The translations under genes were made by a program, and so were the position numbers. Shown here piece after piece: positions 27,726 to 36,291 of a stretch of DNA of 64,000 nt (position 1 is its first letter; every line of letters starts with the position of its first letter). The notes below the pieces were generated by a model, which worked only from the letters and a program-made list of their open reading frames with translations, made no database searches and was not told the DNA's origin. Source of the DNA: Kribbella pratensis (GTDB taxonomy: Bacteria > Actinomycetota > Actinomycetes > Propionibacteriales > Kribbellaceae); assembly GCF_004366075.1 (NCBI RefSeq), contig NZ_SODU01000003.1:682001-746000 (forward strand), read 5' to 3'.

Positions 27726-28136
27726 TCACCCCACCCGCGTCATGGTCGACTCGTACCCGCCGCCCGGCCACTCCCAGGCACCGGTGTTCACCGACTGGTC
27801 CGCGTTGAACTCCCCGACGAACTTGGCCGGCGAATCGGTGTCTCCGAACCAGATCGTCAACGTGTTGCCGGCCAGCTGGTAGGTGTACTCGAGGATCTTG
27901 CCGGTGTTCGAGAAGTAGTGGGACCGGAGTGTACCGGTTTCGGTGTCCAGGCCGATGTACTCGACGCCGCGGCTGGTCTCGCCGTCGCTGACCAACTCGA
28001 TCCGCTGCACGACGAACGCGCCGTCCTCGAACCATTCGTAGCTGACGGTCCCGTGATGCCCGGGCCCCTCGACGGTCCAGGTCCCGATCAACGGTGCGAG
28101 ACTGCGCAGCGCCTCGACAGGTGACTGCTCAGACAT
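27726..28136 (-). CDS. Small beta-barrel protein of unknown function (DUF1579-like)
   Basis: 136 aa from ATG 28136, internal to a longer open frame. LAPLIGTWTVEGPGHHGTVS followed by alternating strands (YEWFEDGAFVVQRIEL, LRSHYFSNTGKILEYTYQL, LTIWFGDT) suggests a calycin or nitrobindin-like barrel; such GTW starts are typical of DUF1579-like lipid or heme-binding folds. Its start overlaps the DoxX stop by 8 bp and it precedes the DGPF gene by 7 bp, so it belongs to the ECF42 operon. No catalytic residues can be assigned. Confidence 0.75.
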   Translation of the reverse strand: MSEQSPVEALRSLAPLIGTWTVEGPGHHGTVSYEWFEDGAFVVQRIELVSDGETSRGVEYIGLDTETGTLRSHYFSNTGKILEYTYQLAGNTLTIWFGDTDSPAKFVGEFNADQSVNTGAWEWPGGGYESTMTRVG

Positions 28137-28533
28137 GGCGGCCTCCCCGGCTGTCCTGGTGCCGCCGGGAGTACGCGACCACCGCGGCCAGCACACCGAA
28201 CACCAGCGGCACGGTCGGCGCGATGCCGAGAACCGCGACGTTGGTGACCACCGCGCCGGCCATCAGTGCGACCAGCCCCAGGGCCGCGGCCGCCGCCAGA
28301 CGCGGGACCAGCAGCCCGATCGCGCCGGCGATCTCGAGGACGCCGACGAACACCCGCAGCCACTGACCGGCGCCGATGTCGTCGAACATCCGCACCATCT
28401 GCTCGGAGCCGGCGACCTTGCCGGCGCCACCGGCTCCGAACTGCACGGCCAGGGCCACGCGCACGGCCCAGACGGCGATCGTCCGGATCCGTGCGGCGGA
28501 CCGGCCCACTCCAGGAACTACACGCTCACTCAT
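28129..28533 (-). CDS. DoxX-family membrane protein
   Basis: 134 aa with four predicted membrane helices (WAVRVALAVQFGAGGAGKVA, FVGVLEIAGAIGLLV, AAALGLVALMAGAVVTNVAV, VPLVFGVLAAVVAYS). The FGAGGAGKVAGS and ALEIAGAIGLL-like blocks are DoxX features. First gene of the unit doxX-DUF1579-like-DGPF-ECF42. DoxX-like proteins are linked with redox or thiol stress in mycobacteria; here the role is unknown. Confidence 0.85.
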   Translation of the reverse strand: MSERVVPGVGRSAARIRTIAVWAVRVALAVQFGAGGAGKVAGSEQMVRMFDDIGAGQWLRVFVGVLEIAGAIGLLVPRLAAAAALGLVALMAGAVVTNVAVLGIAPTVPLVFGVLAAVVAYSRRHQDSRGGRHV

Positions 28534-28616
28534 CGTTCGCTCCGATCGATCAGGGTCACTTTCACCCCGTTATCGGAGCCACCACCGCGCCTTCGACAGC
28601 GCGGCCGAACTTTTTC

Positions 28617-30182
28617 TCAGCTTTCTTCGAGACGCGGGAACAGGGGCTCGCCCTTGGTCAGGGTCGCGCCGGCCGGGAGCTGGCACCAGGTGCCGGCGTC
28701 CTGTACCCGCTGGTCGTTCAGGGCGCCGAGCTTCTCCTCCGCGCCGAGCAGCTCCCACAGCTTCGCGGACGTCTTCGGCATCGTCGGGTTGTGCAGTACG
28801 GCGACCGCGCGCAGGACCTCGGCGGCGGAGTACAGGATCGTCGCCAGGCGGTCCCGCTTCGTGTCGTCCTTCGCGACCTTCCACGGCTCCTGCTCGGTGA
28901 CATACCCGTTCACCGCGCCGACCAGTTCGTTGATCGCGGCCAGGGCGTCCTGGAATGCGAGAGTGTCCAGGGCCTTGTCCGCGGTCGCCACGGTCTGCGC
29001 GAGCTTGTCCGCGAGCGCCTGCTCGGCCGGTCCGTGGTCGGTCGGCTCCGGCAGCGCGCCGTCGAAGTACTTGCCGACCATGGCCGCGATCCGGCTGGCC
29101 AGGTTGCCGAGACCGTTGGCGAGCTCGGAGGTGTAGACCGCGCTCAGGTGCTCCCACGAGAACGAACCGTCCGACCCGAACTGGATCGTGCGCAGGAAGT
29201 AGTACCGGAAAGCGTCCGAGCCGAAGTGGTCGGTGATCTCGTGCGGCGCGATCGCGGTGAGCTTCGACTTGCTCATCTTCTCGCCGCCGACCAGCAGCCA
29301 CCCATGGGCGAACACCTGGCGCGGTACGGCGACCTCGGCGGCCATCAGCATCGCCGGCCAGATCACCGCGTGGAACCGGAGGATGTCCTTGCCCACCAGG
29401 TGTACGTCGACCGGCCACAGCTCCTCGAACCGCTCCGGGTCGGTGCCGTAGCCCGCGGCCGTCACGTAGTTCAGCAGGGCGTCGATCCACACGTACAGGA
29501 CGTGGTCCTCGTCCCACGGGACCGGGATGCCCCAGTCGAACGTCGATCGCGTGATCGACAGGTCCTGCAGGCCCTGCTTCACGAACGCGATCACCTCGTT
29601 GCGGGCACTCGCGGGCGCGACGAAGTCCGGCTGCGACTCGTACAGCTCCAGGAGCTTGTCGCCGTACGCCGAGAGCCGGAAGAAATAGTTGGTCTCGGAG
29701 ACCGTCTCCAGTTCGGTGCCGTGGATGATGCACCGCTGCGTGCCGTCCTCGTCGGTCCGGATGTCCGCAGGGAGCTTGAACTCCTCACAGCCGACGCAGT
29801 ACAGGCCCTCGTACTCGCCCTTGTAGACATCGCCCTTGTCGTACAGCTTCTGCCAGAACTCGCGGACCCGCTCGGTGTGCCGCTGCTCGGTGGTCCGGAT
29901 GAAGTCGTCGTACGCGATGTCGACGTCGACCCAGGCCGGCTTCCACGACTCCTCGACCAGCTTGTCCGTCCAGGCCTGCGGCGACATCCCCTGCGCCTCG
30001 GCGCTGCGCATCACCTTCTCGCCGTGCTCGTCGGTACCGGTCAGGTACCACTTGCGCTCGCCGCGCTGCGCGTGCCAGCGCGTCAGGACGTCCCCGGCCA
30101 CCGTCGTGTAGGCGCTGCCGATGTGCGGCGGGGCCGTGACGTAGTAGATCGGGGTGGTGACGTAATAGGCCTTCTCGGACAT
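28617..30182 (-). CDS. metG: Methionyl-tRNA synthetase
   Basis: 521 aa class I synthetase charging tRNA-Met. PPHIGSAY is the HIGH motif (residues 18-25) and EKMSKSK the KMSKS loop (about 300-306). The connective peptide keeps one zinc knuckle, C-x2-C (YCVGCEEF) with C-x2-H (RCIIHGTE). No C-terminal tRNA-binding (Arc1p-like) domain, as in other actinobacterial short forms. Starts 29 bp after the rsmI stop on the opposite strand orientation order metG downstream of nothing obvious; ATG 30182 has AATTA-rich DNA ahead, unusual for the window. Confidence 0.97.
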   Translation of the reverse strand: MSEKAYYVTTPIYYVTAPPHIGSAYTTVAGDVLTRWHAQRGERKWYLTGTDEHGEKVMRSAEAQGMSPQAWTDKLVEESWKPAWVDVDIAYDDFIRTTEQRHTERVREFWQKLYDKGDVYKGEYEGLYCVGCEEFKLPADIRTDEDGTQRCIIHGTELETVSETNYFFRLSAYGDKLLELYESQPDFVAPASARNEVIAFVKQGLQDLSITRSTFDWGIPVPWDEDHVLYVWIDALLNYVTAAGYGTDPERFEELWPVDVHLVGKDILRFHAVIWPAMLMAAEVAVPRQVFAHGWLLVGGEKMSKSKLTAIAPHEITDHFGSDAFRYYFLRTIQFGSDGSFSWEHLSAVYTSELANGLGNLASRIAAMVGKYFDGALPEPTDHGPAEQALADKLAQTVATADKALDTLAFQDALAAINELVGAVNGYVTEQEPWKVAKDDTKRDRLATILYSAAEVLRAVAVLHNPTMPKTSAKLWELLGAEEKLGALNDQRVQDAGTWCQLPAGATLTKGEPLFPRLEES

Positions 30183-30211
30183 GTAATTAAGGGTAGTGCC
30201 GGGCGCCAGTG

Positions 30212-31054
30212 TTATTTACCAGGGTCCCGAGCAGCGAGTACGGCGTCGTACACCGTCCGTTTCGGGACGTTGAAGCGCTTCGCGACGTCAGAGATCGCCT
30301 GTTTGCGCGGCGTACCTGCCTCCTCGTCCTTCGCCACCTCCCGGGCCAGGTCCTCCGGGGTCATGACCTTGTGCGGGTCCGCCCCGGCCACCACCACGGT
30401 GATCTCACCCCGGACGCCGTCCTTGGACCAGGTCACGAGTTCGTCGAGCGGGCCGCGTTTCACCTCTTCGTACGTCTTGGTGAGCTCCCGGCACACCGCC
30501 GTACGCCGGTCCGCGCCGAACGCCTCGGCCATCGCCTCCAGGGACTGCGTGAGCCGGTGCGGCGCCTCGAAGAACACCATGGTCCGCGGCTCGTCCTTGA
30601 GCTCGCCGAGCCGTCGCGCGCGCTCCCCCGGCTTGCGCGGCAGGAACCCCTCGAACGTGAACCGGTCCACGGGCAGCCCGCTCAACGCGAGCGCCGTCAG
30701 CACCGCCGACGGTCCCGGTACCGCGGTCACATGGACGTCGGCCTCGATCGCCGCCGCCACCAGCCGGTACCCCGGGTCCGACACGCTCGGCATCCCCGCG
30801 TCCGTCACCACCACCACGGTCTGCCCGTCCAGCAGCGCCTGCAGCAACTCCGGCGTACGCTCCCGCTCGTTTCCCTCGAAGTAGCTGACCACCCGCCCGC
30901 TCAGCTGAATCCCCAGCTCGGACGTCAACCGCCGCAACCGCCGCGTATCCTCCGCGGCCACCACATCCGCCCCCACCAACACCCGCCCCAACCGCGCCGA
31001 AGCATCCGACACGTCCCCAATAGGCGTCCCCGCCAACACCAGCCGCCCGCTCAT
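30212..31054 (-). CDS. rsmI: 16S rRNA (cytidine1402-2'-O)-methyltransferase
   Basis: 280 aa tetrapyrrole-methylase fold. LVLAGTPIGDVSDAS start, AEDTRRLRRL, VSYFEGNERER, TDAGMPSVSDPGYRLV and PGPSAVLTALALSGL are the family blocks. It makes the 2'-O-methyl of m4Cm1402 in the decoding centre. ATG 31054 is the first after a region of poor coding and gives the usual length. Divergent from the O-mannosyltransferase 63 bp away, as Rv1003/Rv1002c in M. tuberculosis. Its stop is 29 bp before metG on the same strand, so metG is probably cotranscribed. Confidence 0.95.
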   Translation of the reverse strand: MSGRLVLAGTPIGDVSDASARLGRVLVGADVVAAEDTRRLRRLTSELGIQLSGRVVSYFEGNERERTPELLQALLDGQTVVVVTDAGMPSVSDPGYRLVAAAIEADVHVTAVPGPSAVLTALALSGLPVDRFTFEGFLPRKPGERARRLGELKDEPRTMVFFEAPHRLTQSLEAMAEAFGADRRTAVCRELTKTYEEVKRGPLDELVTWSKDGVRGEITVVVAGADPHKVMTPEDLAREVAKDEEAGTPRKQAISDVAKRFNVPKRTVYDAVLAARDPGK

Positions 31055-31117
31055 CAGGTCATCATCCCAGCCGCTCGCACAGACGCGGGGAGGCGGTGGT
31101 ACCGGGGCGTCCGTACG

Positions 31118-32800
31118 ATGGCGGGCGTGGCTGCTGTGATCGAGGACGGGACGGTACGGCGGAGTGACGCCGGCGCGGAGCGGGAGACGCTCGGGCGGGA
31201 CGTGCTCGGGAGACGGCTGCCGCCGCTCAAGGAGCGGTTGTACCCGGCGATGCCGCGGGACTTCGACGGCGGCTGGATCGCCACGCTGGTGATCACCGTG
31301 CTGGCCGGCGTACTGCGGTTCTGGCACCTCAGCAACCCGGTGAAGTTCGTCTTCGACGAGACGTACTACGCCAAGGATGCGTACAGCCTGCTCAAGTTCG
31401 GCTACGCACGGCAGTTCATCGACCAGCCGGAAGGCGCCGCGGACAAGGCGATCCTGGCCGGCAACCTGGACGTCTTCAAGGACACCCCGAGCCTGACCGT
31501 GCACCCCGAGGTCGGCAAGTGGATGATCGCCGCCGGCGAGCAGCTGTTCGGGATGACCCCGTTCGGCTGGCGGTTCATGCCGGCGCTGTTCGGCACGCTG
31601 ACTGTGCTGCTGCTGATCCGGACGGTACGCCGGATGACCCGGTCGACCCTGATCGGCTGCATCGCCGGCCTGCTGCTCGCGGTCGACGGCCTGCACTTCG
31701 TGATGTCCCGGGTCGCGCTGCTCGACATCTTCCTCGCGTTCTGGCTGGTCGCGGCGGTCTCCTGCCTGGTCGCCGACCGCGATTGGACCCGCCGCCGGCA
31801 CGCCGAGACCCTCGACAAGCCGGTCACCGACGGCGAGCGCCGTACGATCGGCCGCTGGCTGCTGATCCGGCCGTGGCGGATCGCCGCTGGTATCTGCTTC
31901 GGCCTCGCGCTCGGCACCAAGTGGTCGGCGGTCTGGGTGCTCGCCGCGTTCGGCGTGATGGCGTTCGCCTGGGACTTCGGGGCCCGGCGGGCGCTCGGAG
32001 TACGGTTCGCGTTCGTGAAGTCGGCCCTGGTCGACGGCATCCCGGCGTTCGTCAGCCTGGTGCTGGTCGCGGTCGTCACGTACGTCGCGACCTGGACCGG
32101 CTGGCTGCTGCACGACAACGCCTACGACCACAACTGGGCCGCGAGCAACCCGGCGCACGGCGTGATGAAGGTCGTGCCGGACGACTTCCGGTCGCTGCTG
32201 GCATACCACAAGGAAGTGCTCGCCTTCCACACAGGCGACTACATCAAGCACGCCACCCATCCCTACGCGTCGAACCCGGCCGGCTGGCCGATCATCGCCC
32301 GCCCGATCGGTTTCGACGCGGTCAACGACATCAAGCCCGGTACGCCGGGCTGCAACGCACCGGCCGGGACCAACTGCCTGCAGGTGATCTCTGCCCTCGG
32401 TACGCCGCTGTTGTGGTGGGGAGGTGCGCTCGCGCTGATCGCGGCACTGGTGCTGTGGATAGGCACGCGTGACTGGCGGCTCGGCATACCGATCGTCGGG
32501 TTCGTGACGTGCTGGGTGCCGTGGTTCGCGTTCGACGACCGGCCGATCTTCTTCTTCTACGCCGTCACGATGATCCCGTTCACGGTGATGGCGCTGGCGC
32601 TGATCCTCGGCAAGGTCCTCGGCCCGGCCCGGGAGGCGATGAGTACGGCGACCCCACGCCGGCTGATCGGCACCGCGGTGGTCGGCGCCTTCACGGTCCT
32701 CGTGGTGCTGAACTTCGCCTACATCTGGCCGATCCTGACCGACGAGGTCCTCCCCCACCCGGCCTGGCTCAGCCGCATGTGGTTCAAGACCTGGATCTAG
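31118..32800 (+). CDS. Protein O-mannosyltransferase (GT39 family)
   Basis: 560 aa polytopic membrane glycosyltransferase. After a cytoplasmic N-terminus comes WIATLVITVLAGVLRFWHLS, then the first extracytoplasmic loop with FDETYYAKDA, which carries the catalytic D-E pair of the PMT family, and about ten more membrane segments; LALGTKWSAVWVL is a conserved PMT block. Transfers mannose from polyprenyl-phosphate-mannose to secreted proteins. ATG 31118 is used; GTG 31127 is possible. Orthologue by sequence and position of Rv1002c. Its last 17 bp overlap the convergent acetyltransferase gene. Confidence 0.93.
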   Translation: MAGVAAVIEDGTVRRSDAGAERETLGRDVLGRRLPPLKERLYPAMPRDFDGGWIATLVITVLAGVLRFWHLSNPVKFVFDETYYAKDAYSLLKFGYARQFIDQPEGAADKAILAGNLDVFKDTPSLTVHPEVGKWMIAAGEQLFGMTPFGWRFMPALFGTLTVLLLIRTVRRMTRSTLIGCIAGLLLAVDGLHFVMSRVALLDIFLAFWLVAAVSCLVADRDWTRRRHAETLDKPVTDGERRTIGRWLLIRPWRIAAGICFGLALGTKWSAVWVLAAFGVMAFAWDFGARRALGVRFAFVKSALVDGIPAFVSLVLVAVVTYVATWTGWLLHDNAYDHNWAASNPAHGVMKVVPDDFRSLLAYHKEVLAFHTGDYIKHATHPYASNPAGWPIIARPIGFDAVNDIKPGTPGCNAPAGTNCLQVISALGTPLLWWGGALALIAALVLWIGTRDWRLGIPIVGFVTCWVPWFAFDDRPIFFFYAVTMIPFTVMALALILGKVLGPAREAMSTATPRRLIGTAVVGAFTVLVVLNFAYIWPILTDEVLPHPAWLSRMWFKTWI

Positions 32801-33254
32801 GGCGTGACGCGTAGTCGATCGAGTCGAACGGCCAGTGCGTCGTCAGCCAACTGCTCACGGCGTCGTACAGGACGATGTCCAGCTCGGCCCGGTCGCCACG
32901 TACCCAGGAGCGAACGTCGGTGATCCGTGCGTCCCGGCGGGCGGGATAGATGTACACGCACCCGATCACCTCGTCGCTCCCCGACTCGATCACCGTGTAG
33001 GTGAATCCACGGCGCCCGGCGAAATCGTCGGCGTGACGTCGTAGATCGCCGAGGTTCGCCTCGAGAGACATCCCGTCGACCGGCGGCCAACTGCCCTGGA
33101 AGCCCGGCGTCGCACGGATGTGGTCGATGCTGCCGGTCCACGCGGCGTAGTCGCGAGCGTTGTGTTCAGGCCCGAGCGGTTCCAGCCGGAACCGAGGCGT
33201 GATCAGCTCGGTGGGCACGTCGAAGTCGGCTGGGACGAAGGACTGGTCGGCCAT
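32784..33254 (-). CDS. GNAT-family acetyltransferase
   Basis: 156 aa. N-terminal LITPRFRLEPLGPEHNARDY and a central FTYTVIESGSDEVIGCVYIYP strand-beta-bulge segment are the GNAT acceptor and acetyl-CoA regions; the pyrophosphate loop is poorly conserved, so it may be a divergent member. Substrate unknown. It ends inside the last codons of the O-mannosyltransferase on the other strand. Confidence 0.8.
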   Translation of the reverse strand: MADQSFVPADFDVPTELITPRFRLEPLGPEHNARDYAAWTGSIDHIRATPGFQGSWPPVDGMSLEANLGDLRRHADDFAGRRGFTYTVIESGSDEVIGCVYIYPARRDARITDVRSWVRGDRAELDIVLYDAVSSWLTTHWPFDSIDYASRPRSRS

Positions 33255-33299
33255 GGCCGAAGGTTATGAGCCCGGAGCGCCGTACCGCACCCGAATTGC

Positions 33300-33971
33300 T
33301 CAGTGACCCAAGTGCCCGTGTCCCTTGGACTTCTTCTTGCCATGGCGTTTGGCCGAGGACTGGCCGCCGACGCCGCCGAACAGTGCCAGGCCCTTGACCA
33401 CGACGACGGGTGCGTTCGGGTCGGGGTTGTCGCTGCCGCGGGCGCCGAAGCCGCCGAAGATGCCGACGCCCTCGTTGCGTACCGTCACGCCTTCCGGGAC
33501 GGTGATGTCGATACCGCCGAACACCGCGAACGCCCAGATCGTCACCTCGCGGCCCTCGAAGACCGCGTTGGTCATGTCGAGGTCGTGCCCGCCGAACACC
33601 GCGAACGCGTTGGTACGGCGCTTCACCCGCCAGCGGCCGTTCCGCTCGCCGCCGCCGAAGATCGCCACCATCGTGTCGAAGCTCTGCTCCGGGTCGGCCG
33701 GCTCCTCGATCGGCACCAGGCTGGTGGACGCGGCCGCGGCGGGTTGCGCCGCGGGGGTCGGCTGACCGGGTACGACGAGGTCGCGGGTGATCGGTTCGAG
33801 CTCGCCGAGGGTCTTCGCCTCCAGCGTCTGCTCGAGGCGCTCGGCGTGCTCCTCCTGCGTCAACCGGCCCGACATCAGGGCCTCCCGCAGTACGTCGACC
33901 ACCTGATCACGATCAATGTCGGACGCCCGCAGATGCGCGTGCGGGTGCGGGCGGTCGGGCAGGTTCTCCAT
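33300..33971 (-). CDS. DUF1707 plus LiaF-like C-terminal domain protein
   Basis: 223 aa from ATG 33971. N-terminal DUF1707 (about 12-65: LRASDIDRDQVVDVLREALM, SGRLTQEEHAERL), an Ala/Pro linker, and a C-terminal beta-solenoid-like domain (about 105-210) with repeated FGG turns (AIFGGGER, AVFGGHDL, AVFGGIDI, GIFGGFGA, ALFGGVGG), as in the cell-wall-active antibiotic response (LiaF/DUF2154) domain. A basic HGKKKSKGHGH tail follows. DUF1707 proteins are common in actinobacteria and associated with envelope stress; no membrane segment is seen here. Confidence 0.85.
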   Translation of the reverse strand: MENLPDRPHPHAHLRASDIDRDQVVDVLREALMSGRLTQEEHAERLEQTLEAKTLGELEPITRDLVVPGQPTPAAQPAAAASTSLVPIEEPADPEQSFDTMVAIFGGGERNGRWRVKRRTNAFAVFGGHDLDMTNAVFEGREVTIWAFAVFGGIDITVPEGVTVRNEGVGIFGGFGARGSDNPDPNAPVVVVKGLALFGGVGGQSSAKRHGKKKSKGHGHLGH

Positions 33972-34046
33972 GAAACGGAACGATATATCGCAATCGGCTC
34001 GCTGAGGACCCCGATAAATCCCCGAATCGCCCCTGATCCACGTCGT

Positions 34047-34103
34047 CCTTGAGCACCCGTCAACCGTTTTCGGGGTGCCCAAATGGTTGATGGGTGCTCA
34101 AGG
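34047..34103 (-). terminator. Terminator hairpin of the metallophore-like operon
   Basis: Arms 34047-34065 and 34085-34103 match at 18 of 19 positions (CCTTGAGCACCC...), loop 19 bases. It starts 6 bp after the stop of the MFS gene, the last gene of the seven-gene run, and ends its transcript before the DUF1707 gene. Confidence 0.75.
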
Positions 34104-34108
34104 ATGCT

Positions 34109-35329
34109 TCACTCCGGCACGCGGTGGATGCGGAGGGCGAGGAGGAGGGCGGTGGTGGTGATCGCCGCGAAGGTGATCGCCGTACCGGGGTAGCCGCCGA
34201 GGCCTAGGCCGAGGCCGCCGATCGCGGCGCCGAGGAACGTGCCGAGGCTCATGCCGGCCGCGTTGACGCTGAGCGCGGATCCGCGGAGCTCACCGCTGCG
34301 GCGGACCAGCAGAGTGGTGACACAGGCCGCGACCGTTGCGTGGCTGGCGCCCATCAGTGCGGTGAGGAGCAGCGTGAGCGGGAGCGTCGGAGAGAAGTAG
34401 AACGCGGAGACTGCGAGCAGGGCGACGGTGATGCCGCCGGCGAGGAGTCGTTCGGGGGAGATCCACGGGCGATCGGTGGCGAGGTACCGGCCGGAGAGGA
34501 GGTTGCCGAGGAAGAACGATGCGCCGCTGAGCGACCAGACCAGCGCGAACCAACCCGGCGCAAGGTCGAACTTCTCGTCGTAGAACGCCGCGAGGTAAGC
34601 GAGGTAGCCCATGAAGGCCGCGGTTCGCAGCATCGCGATGGCAAGCAGCGGGAGCGCGCCAGGGATCCTGGCAAGCTCGCGGTACGTCGCCAGGTAGCTC
34701 ATCCGCTCCCGGTTGGTGATCGGCGCCTTGCGCCCGCGCCCGCGCCAGAAGAAGGCGCCCGCCAGGACGAGTGAGATCGCTGCCGCCGCCAGCAGGTTGC
34801 CCCGCCAGCCCCAGACCAGTCCCGGCCCGGCGAGCACCGGAGCCGCGAGCATCGCCATCGCCGACGTCGTCGCGGACACCAGCGTCGCCGCACGGCCCGC
34901 GGCGGCCGGCGACCTGAACCGATCCGCGGCCGCGGCGCCGATCGACGGCGCCAGGATCGAGGTCGACGCCCCGATCAGCAGGCAGAACGCGGCCAGCGCA
35001 AACACGTTGCCCACGGCCCCCAATGCGGCCGAGACACCCAGCAGCGCGAGCCCGCCCGCGGCGACCAGCTCACGCGGCACGCGATCCATCAGCGGCGCCA
35101 GCACAACGCCGACGGCTAGCGCTGCCAGCCCACCGAGCCCGCGCAGTCCACCGATCTCCGCAACGCTCCCGCCGGCGGCCTCGGAGATCGGCACCAGATA
35201 CATCCCGAACACCGTGAACGGGATCAGACTCACCGTCGACGCCAGCAGGAAAGGCCACAGCCTGCGGGCCATCCGAAGATCGCCCGGGACTGCTGCCGCG
35301 GGTGCGGTGAGGTTCTGCTGGGTGCTCAT
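34109..35329 (-). CDS. MFS efflux transporter, last gene of the metallophore-like operon
   Basis: 406 aa with twelve predicted membrane helices and the MFS layout (PLMDRVPRELVAAGG between helices 2 and 3, the central basic loop RGRGRKAPITNRERMS between 6 and 7). Overlaps the DUF364 stop as ATGA, so the two are coupled. In opine-metallophore loci (staphylopine cnt, for example) an MFS protein of this size exports the chelator made by the neighbouring enzymes; that role is my inference here. No ribosome-site anomaly. Confidence 0.88.
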   Translation of the reverse strand: MSTQQNLTAPAAAVPGDLRMARRLWPFLLASTVSLIPFTVFGMYLVPISEAAGGSVAEIGGLRGLGGLAALAVGVVLAPLMDRVPRELVAAGGLALLGVSAALGAVGNVFALAAFCLLIGASTSILAPSIGAAAADRFRSPAAAGRAATLVSATTSAMAMLAAPVLAGPGLVWGWRGNLLAAAAISLVLAGAFFWRGRGRKAPITNRERMSYLATYRELARIPGALPLLAIAMLRTAAFMGYLAYLAAFYDEKFDLAPGWFALVWSLSGASFFLGNLLSGRYLATDRPWISPERLLAGGITVALLAVSAFYFSPTLPLTLLLTALMGASHATVAACVTTLLVRRSGELRGSALSVNAAGMSLGTFLGAAIGGLGLGLGGYPGTAITFAAITTTALLLALRIHRVPE

Positions 35330-36135
35330 GTATCCGTCCTGTAGCGATAGAGGCTGCTCGGGCGGGAGCTGAACTGGGAAAAGGGAAAGGGTTCCGCGGA
35401 CAGCGCGGTAACGCCGGCGCCGAGGAAAGCACGGGCGACCGCACTACCGGTCTGAGCGTAGACGGCGAGCGGCTTCGATTGCTCACGGCAACGAGCAAGG
35501 AGTACGTCGAAGCTGCCGTTGGACAGTGTCATACCGGTGGCGACGACTGCGTCGGCCGCGTCGATCACCTCGATCATGTCGCGGGAAACGGGCAGGCCGG
35601 AGGCGGTCTCGCGGAGGTTGAAGTCGCACGGAAGGCAGACGCCCCCGCGTTCCGTGATCGCGTCGACGAGCGGGTTGACGACTCCGATCAAGGCAACTTT
35701 GGTGCCTTCGGCAACGTCCAGGAGTCCGGCGACAGCGGCGTCACGGGCGCGGGCACGAACATCCGGCGTACCAGCGGGAAGGACGACTTCCTCGGCGTAC
35801 GGCACTGTGTGGTGCGGCTCGACCGCGGCCAGGTAGGCGTCCAGCGCGGCGATCCGGACGGGGAGCGGGTCGTTGGAGGAGAGTACGTCGGCGAGCGTGC
35901 GGCCGGAGGTGTCGGCGCAGTACGCCGGGTCGAGCTCACCCGACTCGAAGGAGCAGGCACCGAACACCTCTTCTACTCGCAACAGCACGTAGTAGTTCCG
36001 ATAGGTGACGTCGGCACCAGGCAGGCGCGTCGTGTGGTGCAGCCAGAACGCACTGGTGATGTCGAGGTCCGCCGGTGCCGGACCACGCGCTCCGGCGAGA
36101 ACCTCTGCGGTCAGATCAGCCACGGAACGGGTCAT
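35326..36135 (-). CDS. DUF364 (Rossmann-like, 'putative heavy-metal chelation') protein
   Basis: 269 aa. The C-terminal half is PF04016-like: KVALIGVVNPLVDAITERGG, then DAADAVVATGMTLSNGSFDVLL, and GAGVTALSAEPF. The N-terminal half (about 35-130) resembles DUF4213. Cys residues at CLPCD and CSFESGELDPAYC are noted but no metal site is proven. The ATG at 36135 with GGGAGG 4 bases ahead is buried in a long stem. It lies between a PLP enzyme and an MFS exporter under a Zur-like box, so a role in making or handling a metal-binding metabolite is plausible; the reaction is unknown. Confidence 0.82.
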   Translation of the reverse strand: MTRSVADLTAEVLAGARGPAPADLDITSAFWLHHTTRLPGADVTYRNYYVLLRVEEVFGACSFESGELDPAYCADTSGRTLADVLSSNDPLPVRIAALDAYLAAVEPHHTVPYAEEVVLPAGTPDVRARARDAAVAGLLDVAEGTKVALIGVVNPLVDAITERGGVCLPCDFNLRETASGLPVSRDMIEVIDAADAVVATGMTLSNGSFDVLLARCREQSKPLAVYAQTGSAVARAFLGAGVTALSAEPFPFSQFSSRPSSLYRYRTDT

Positions 36136-36238
36136 GGGGCCTCCCGGCCTGGACTGAGGAGCGGAGGGAGCGAAGCGACTGGAGCGACGAGGGAAGGCCG
36201 GGAGTCACAGCCCCATGACCCGCGCGCCGGAGGCGCGC
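36130..36238 (-). promoter_or_regulatory. Structured leader in front of the DUF364 gene
   Basis: In the minus-strand RNA a small hairpin (GCGCGCC-tcc-GGCGCGC, 36222-36238) comes first, then a stem in two pieces: 36210-36220 with 36130-36140 (11 bp) and 36195-36204 with 36141-36150 (10 bp), a 5-base bulge between. The 3' strand of this stem contains both the ribosome site GGGAGG and the ATG 36135. An open frame of 45 codons from ATG 36253 runs through the whole leader and stops at 36117, overlapping the gene start. It could act as attenuator, translational switch or a mobile palindrome. Confidence 0.6.
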
Positions 36239-36291
36239 ATTCAATAGAGTCATGGGAGATCAGCCAGCCTTTCGGGTTGTCGTGCCTCACA

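Noticed and set aside
15913-28616. Prophage or integrative element
   Set aside because: No integrase, transposase, tRNA end or phage structural gene; the block contains ordinary metabolic operons.
28266-30884. Very long open frame antisense to metG and rsmI
   Set aside because: Composition is that of a GC-rich codon-position shadow; metG and rsmI have clear motifs on the other strand.
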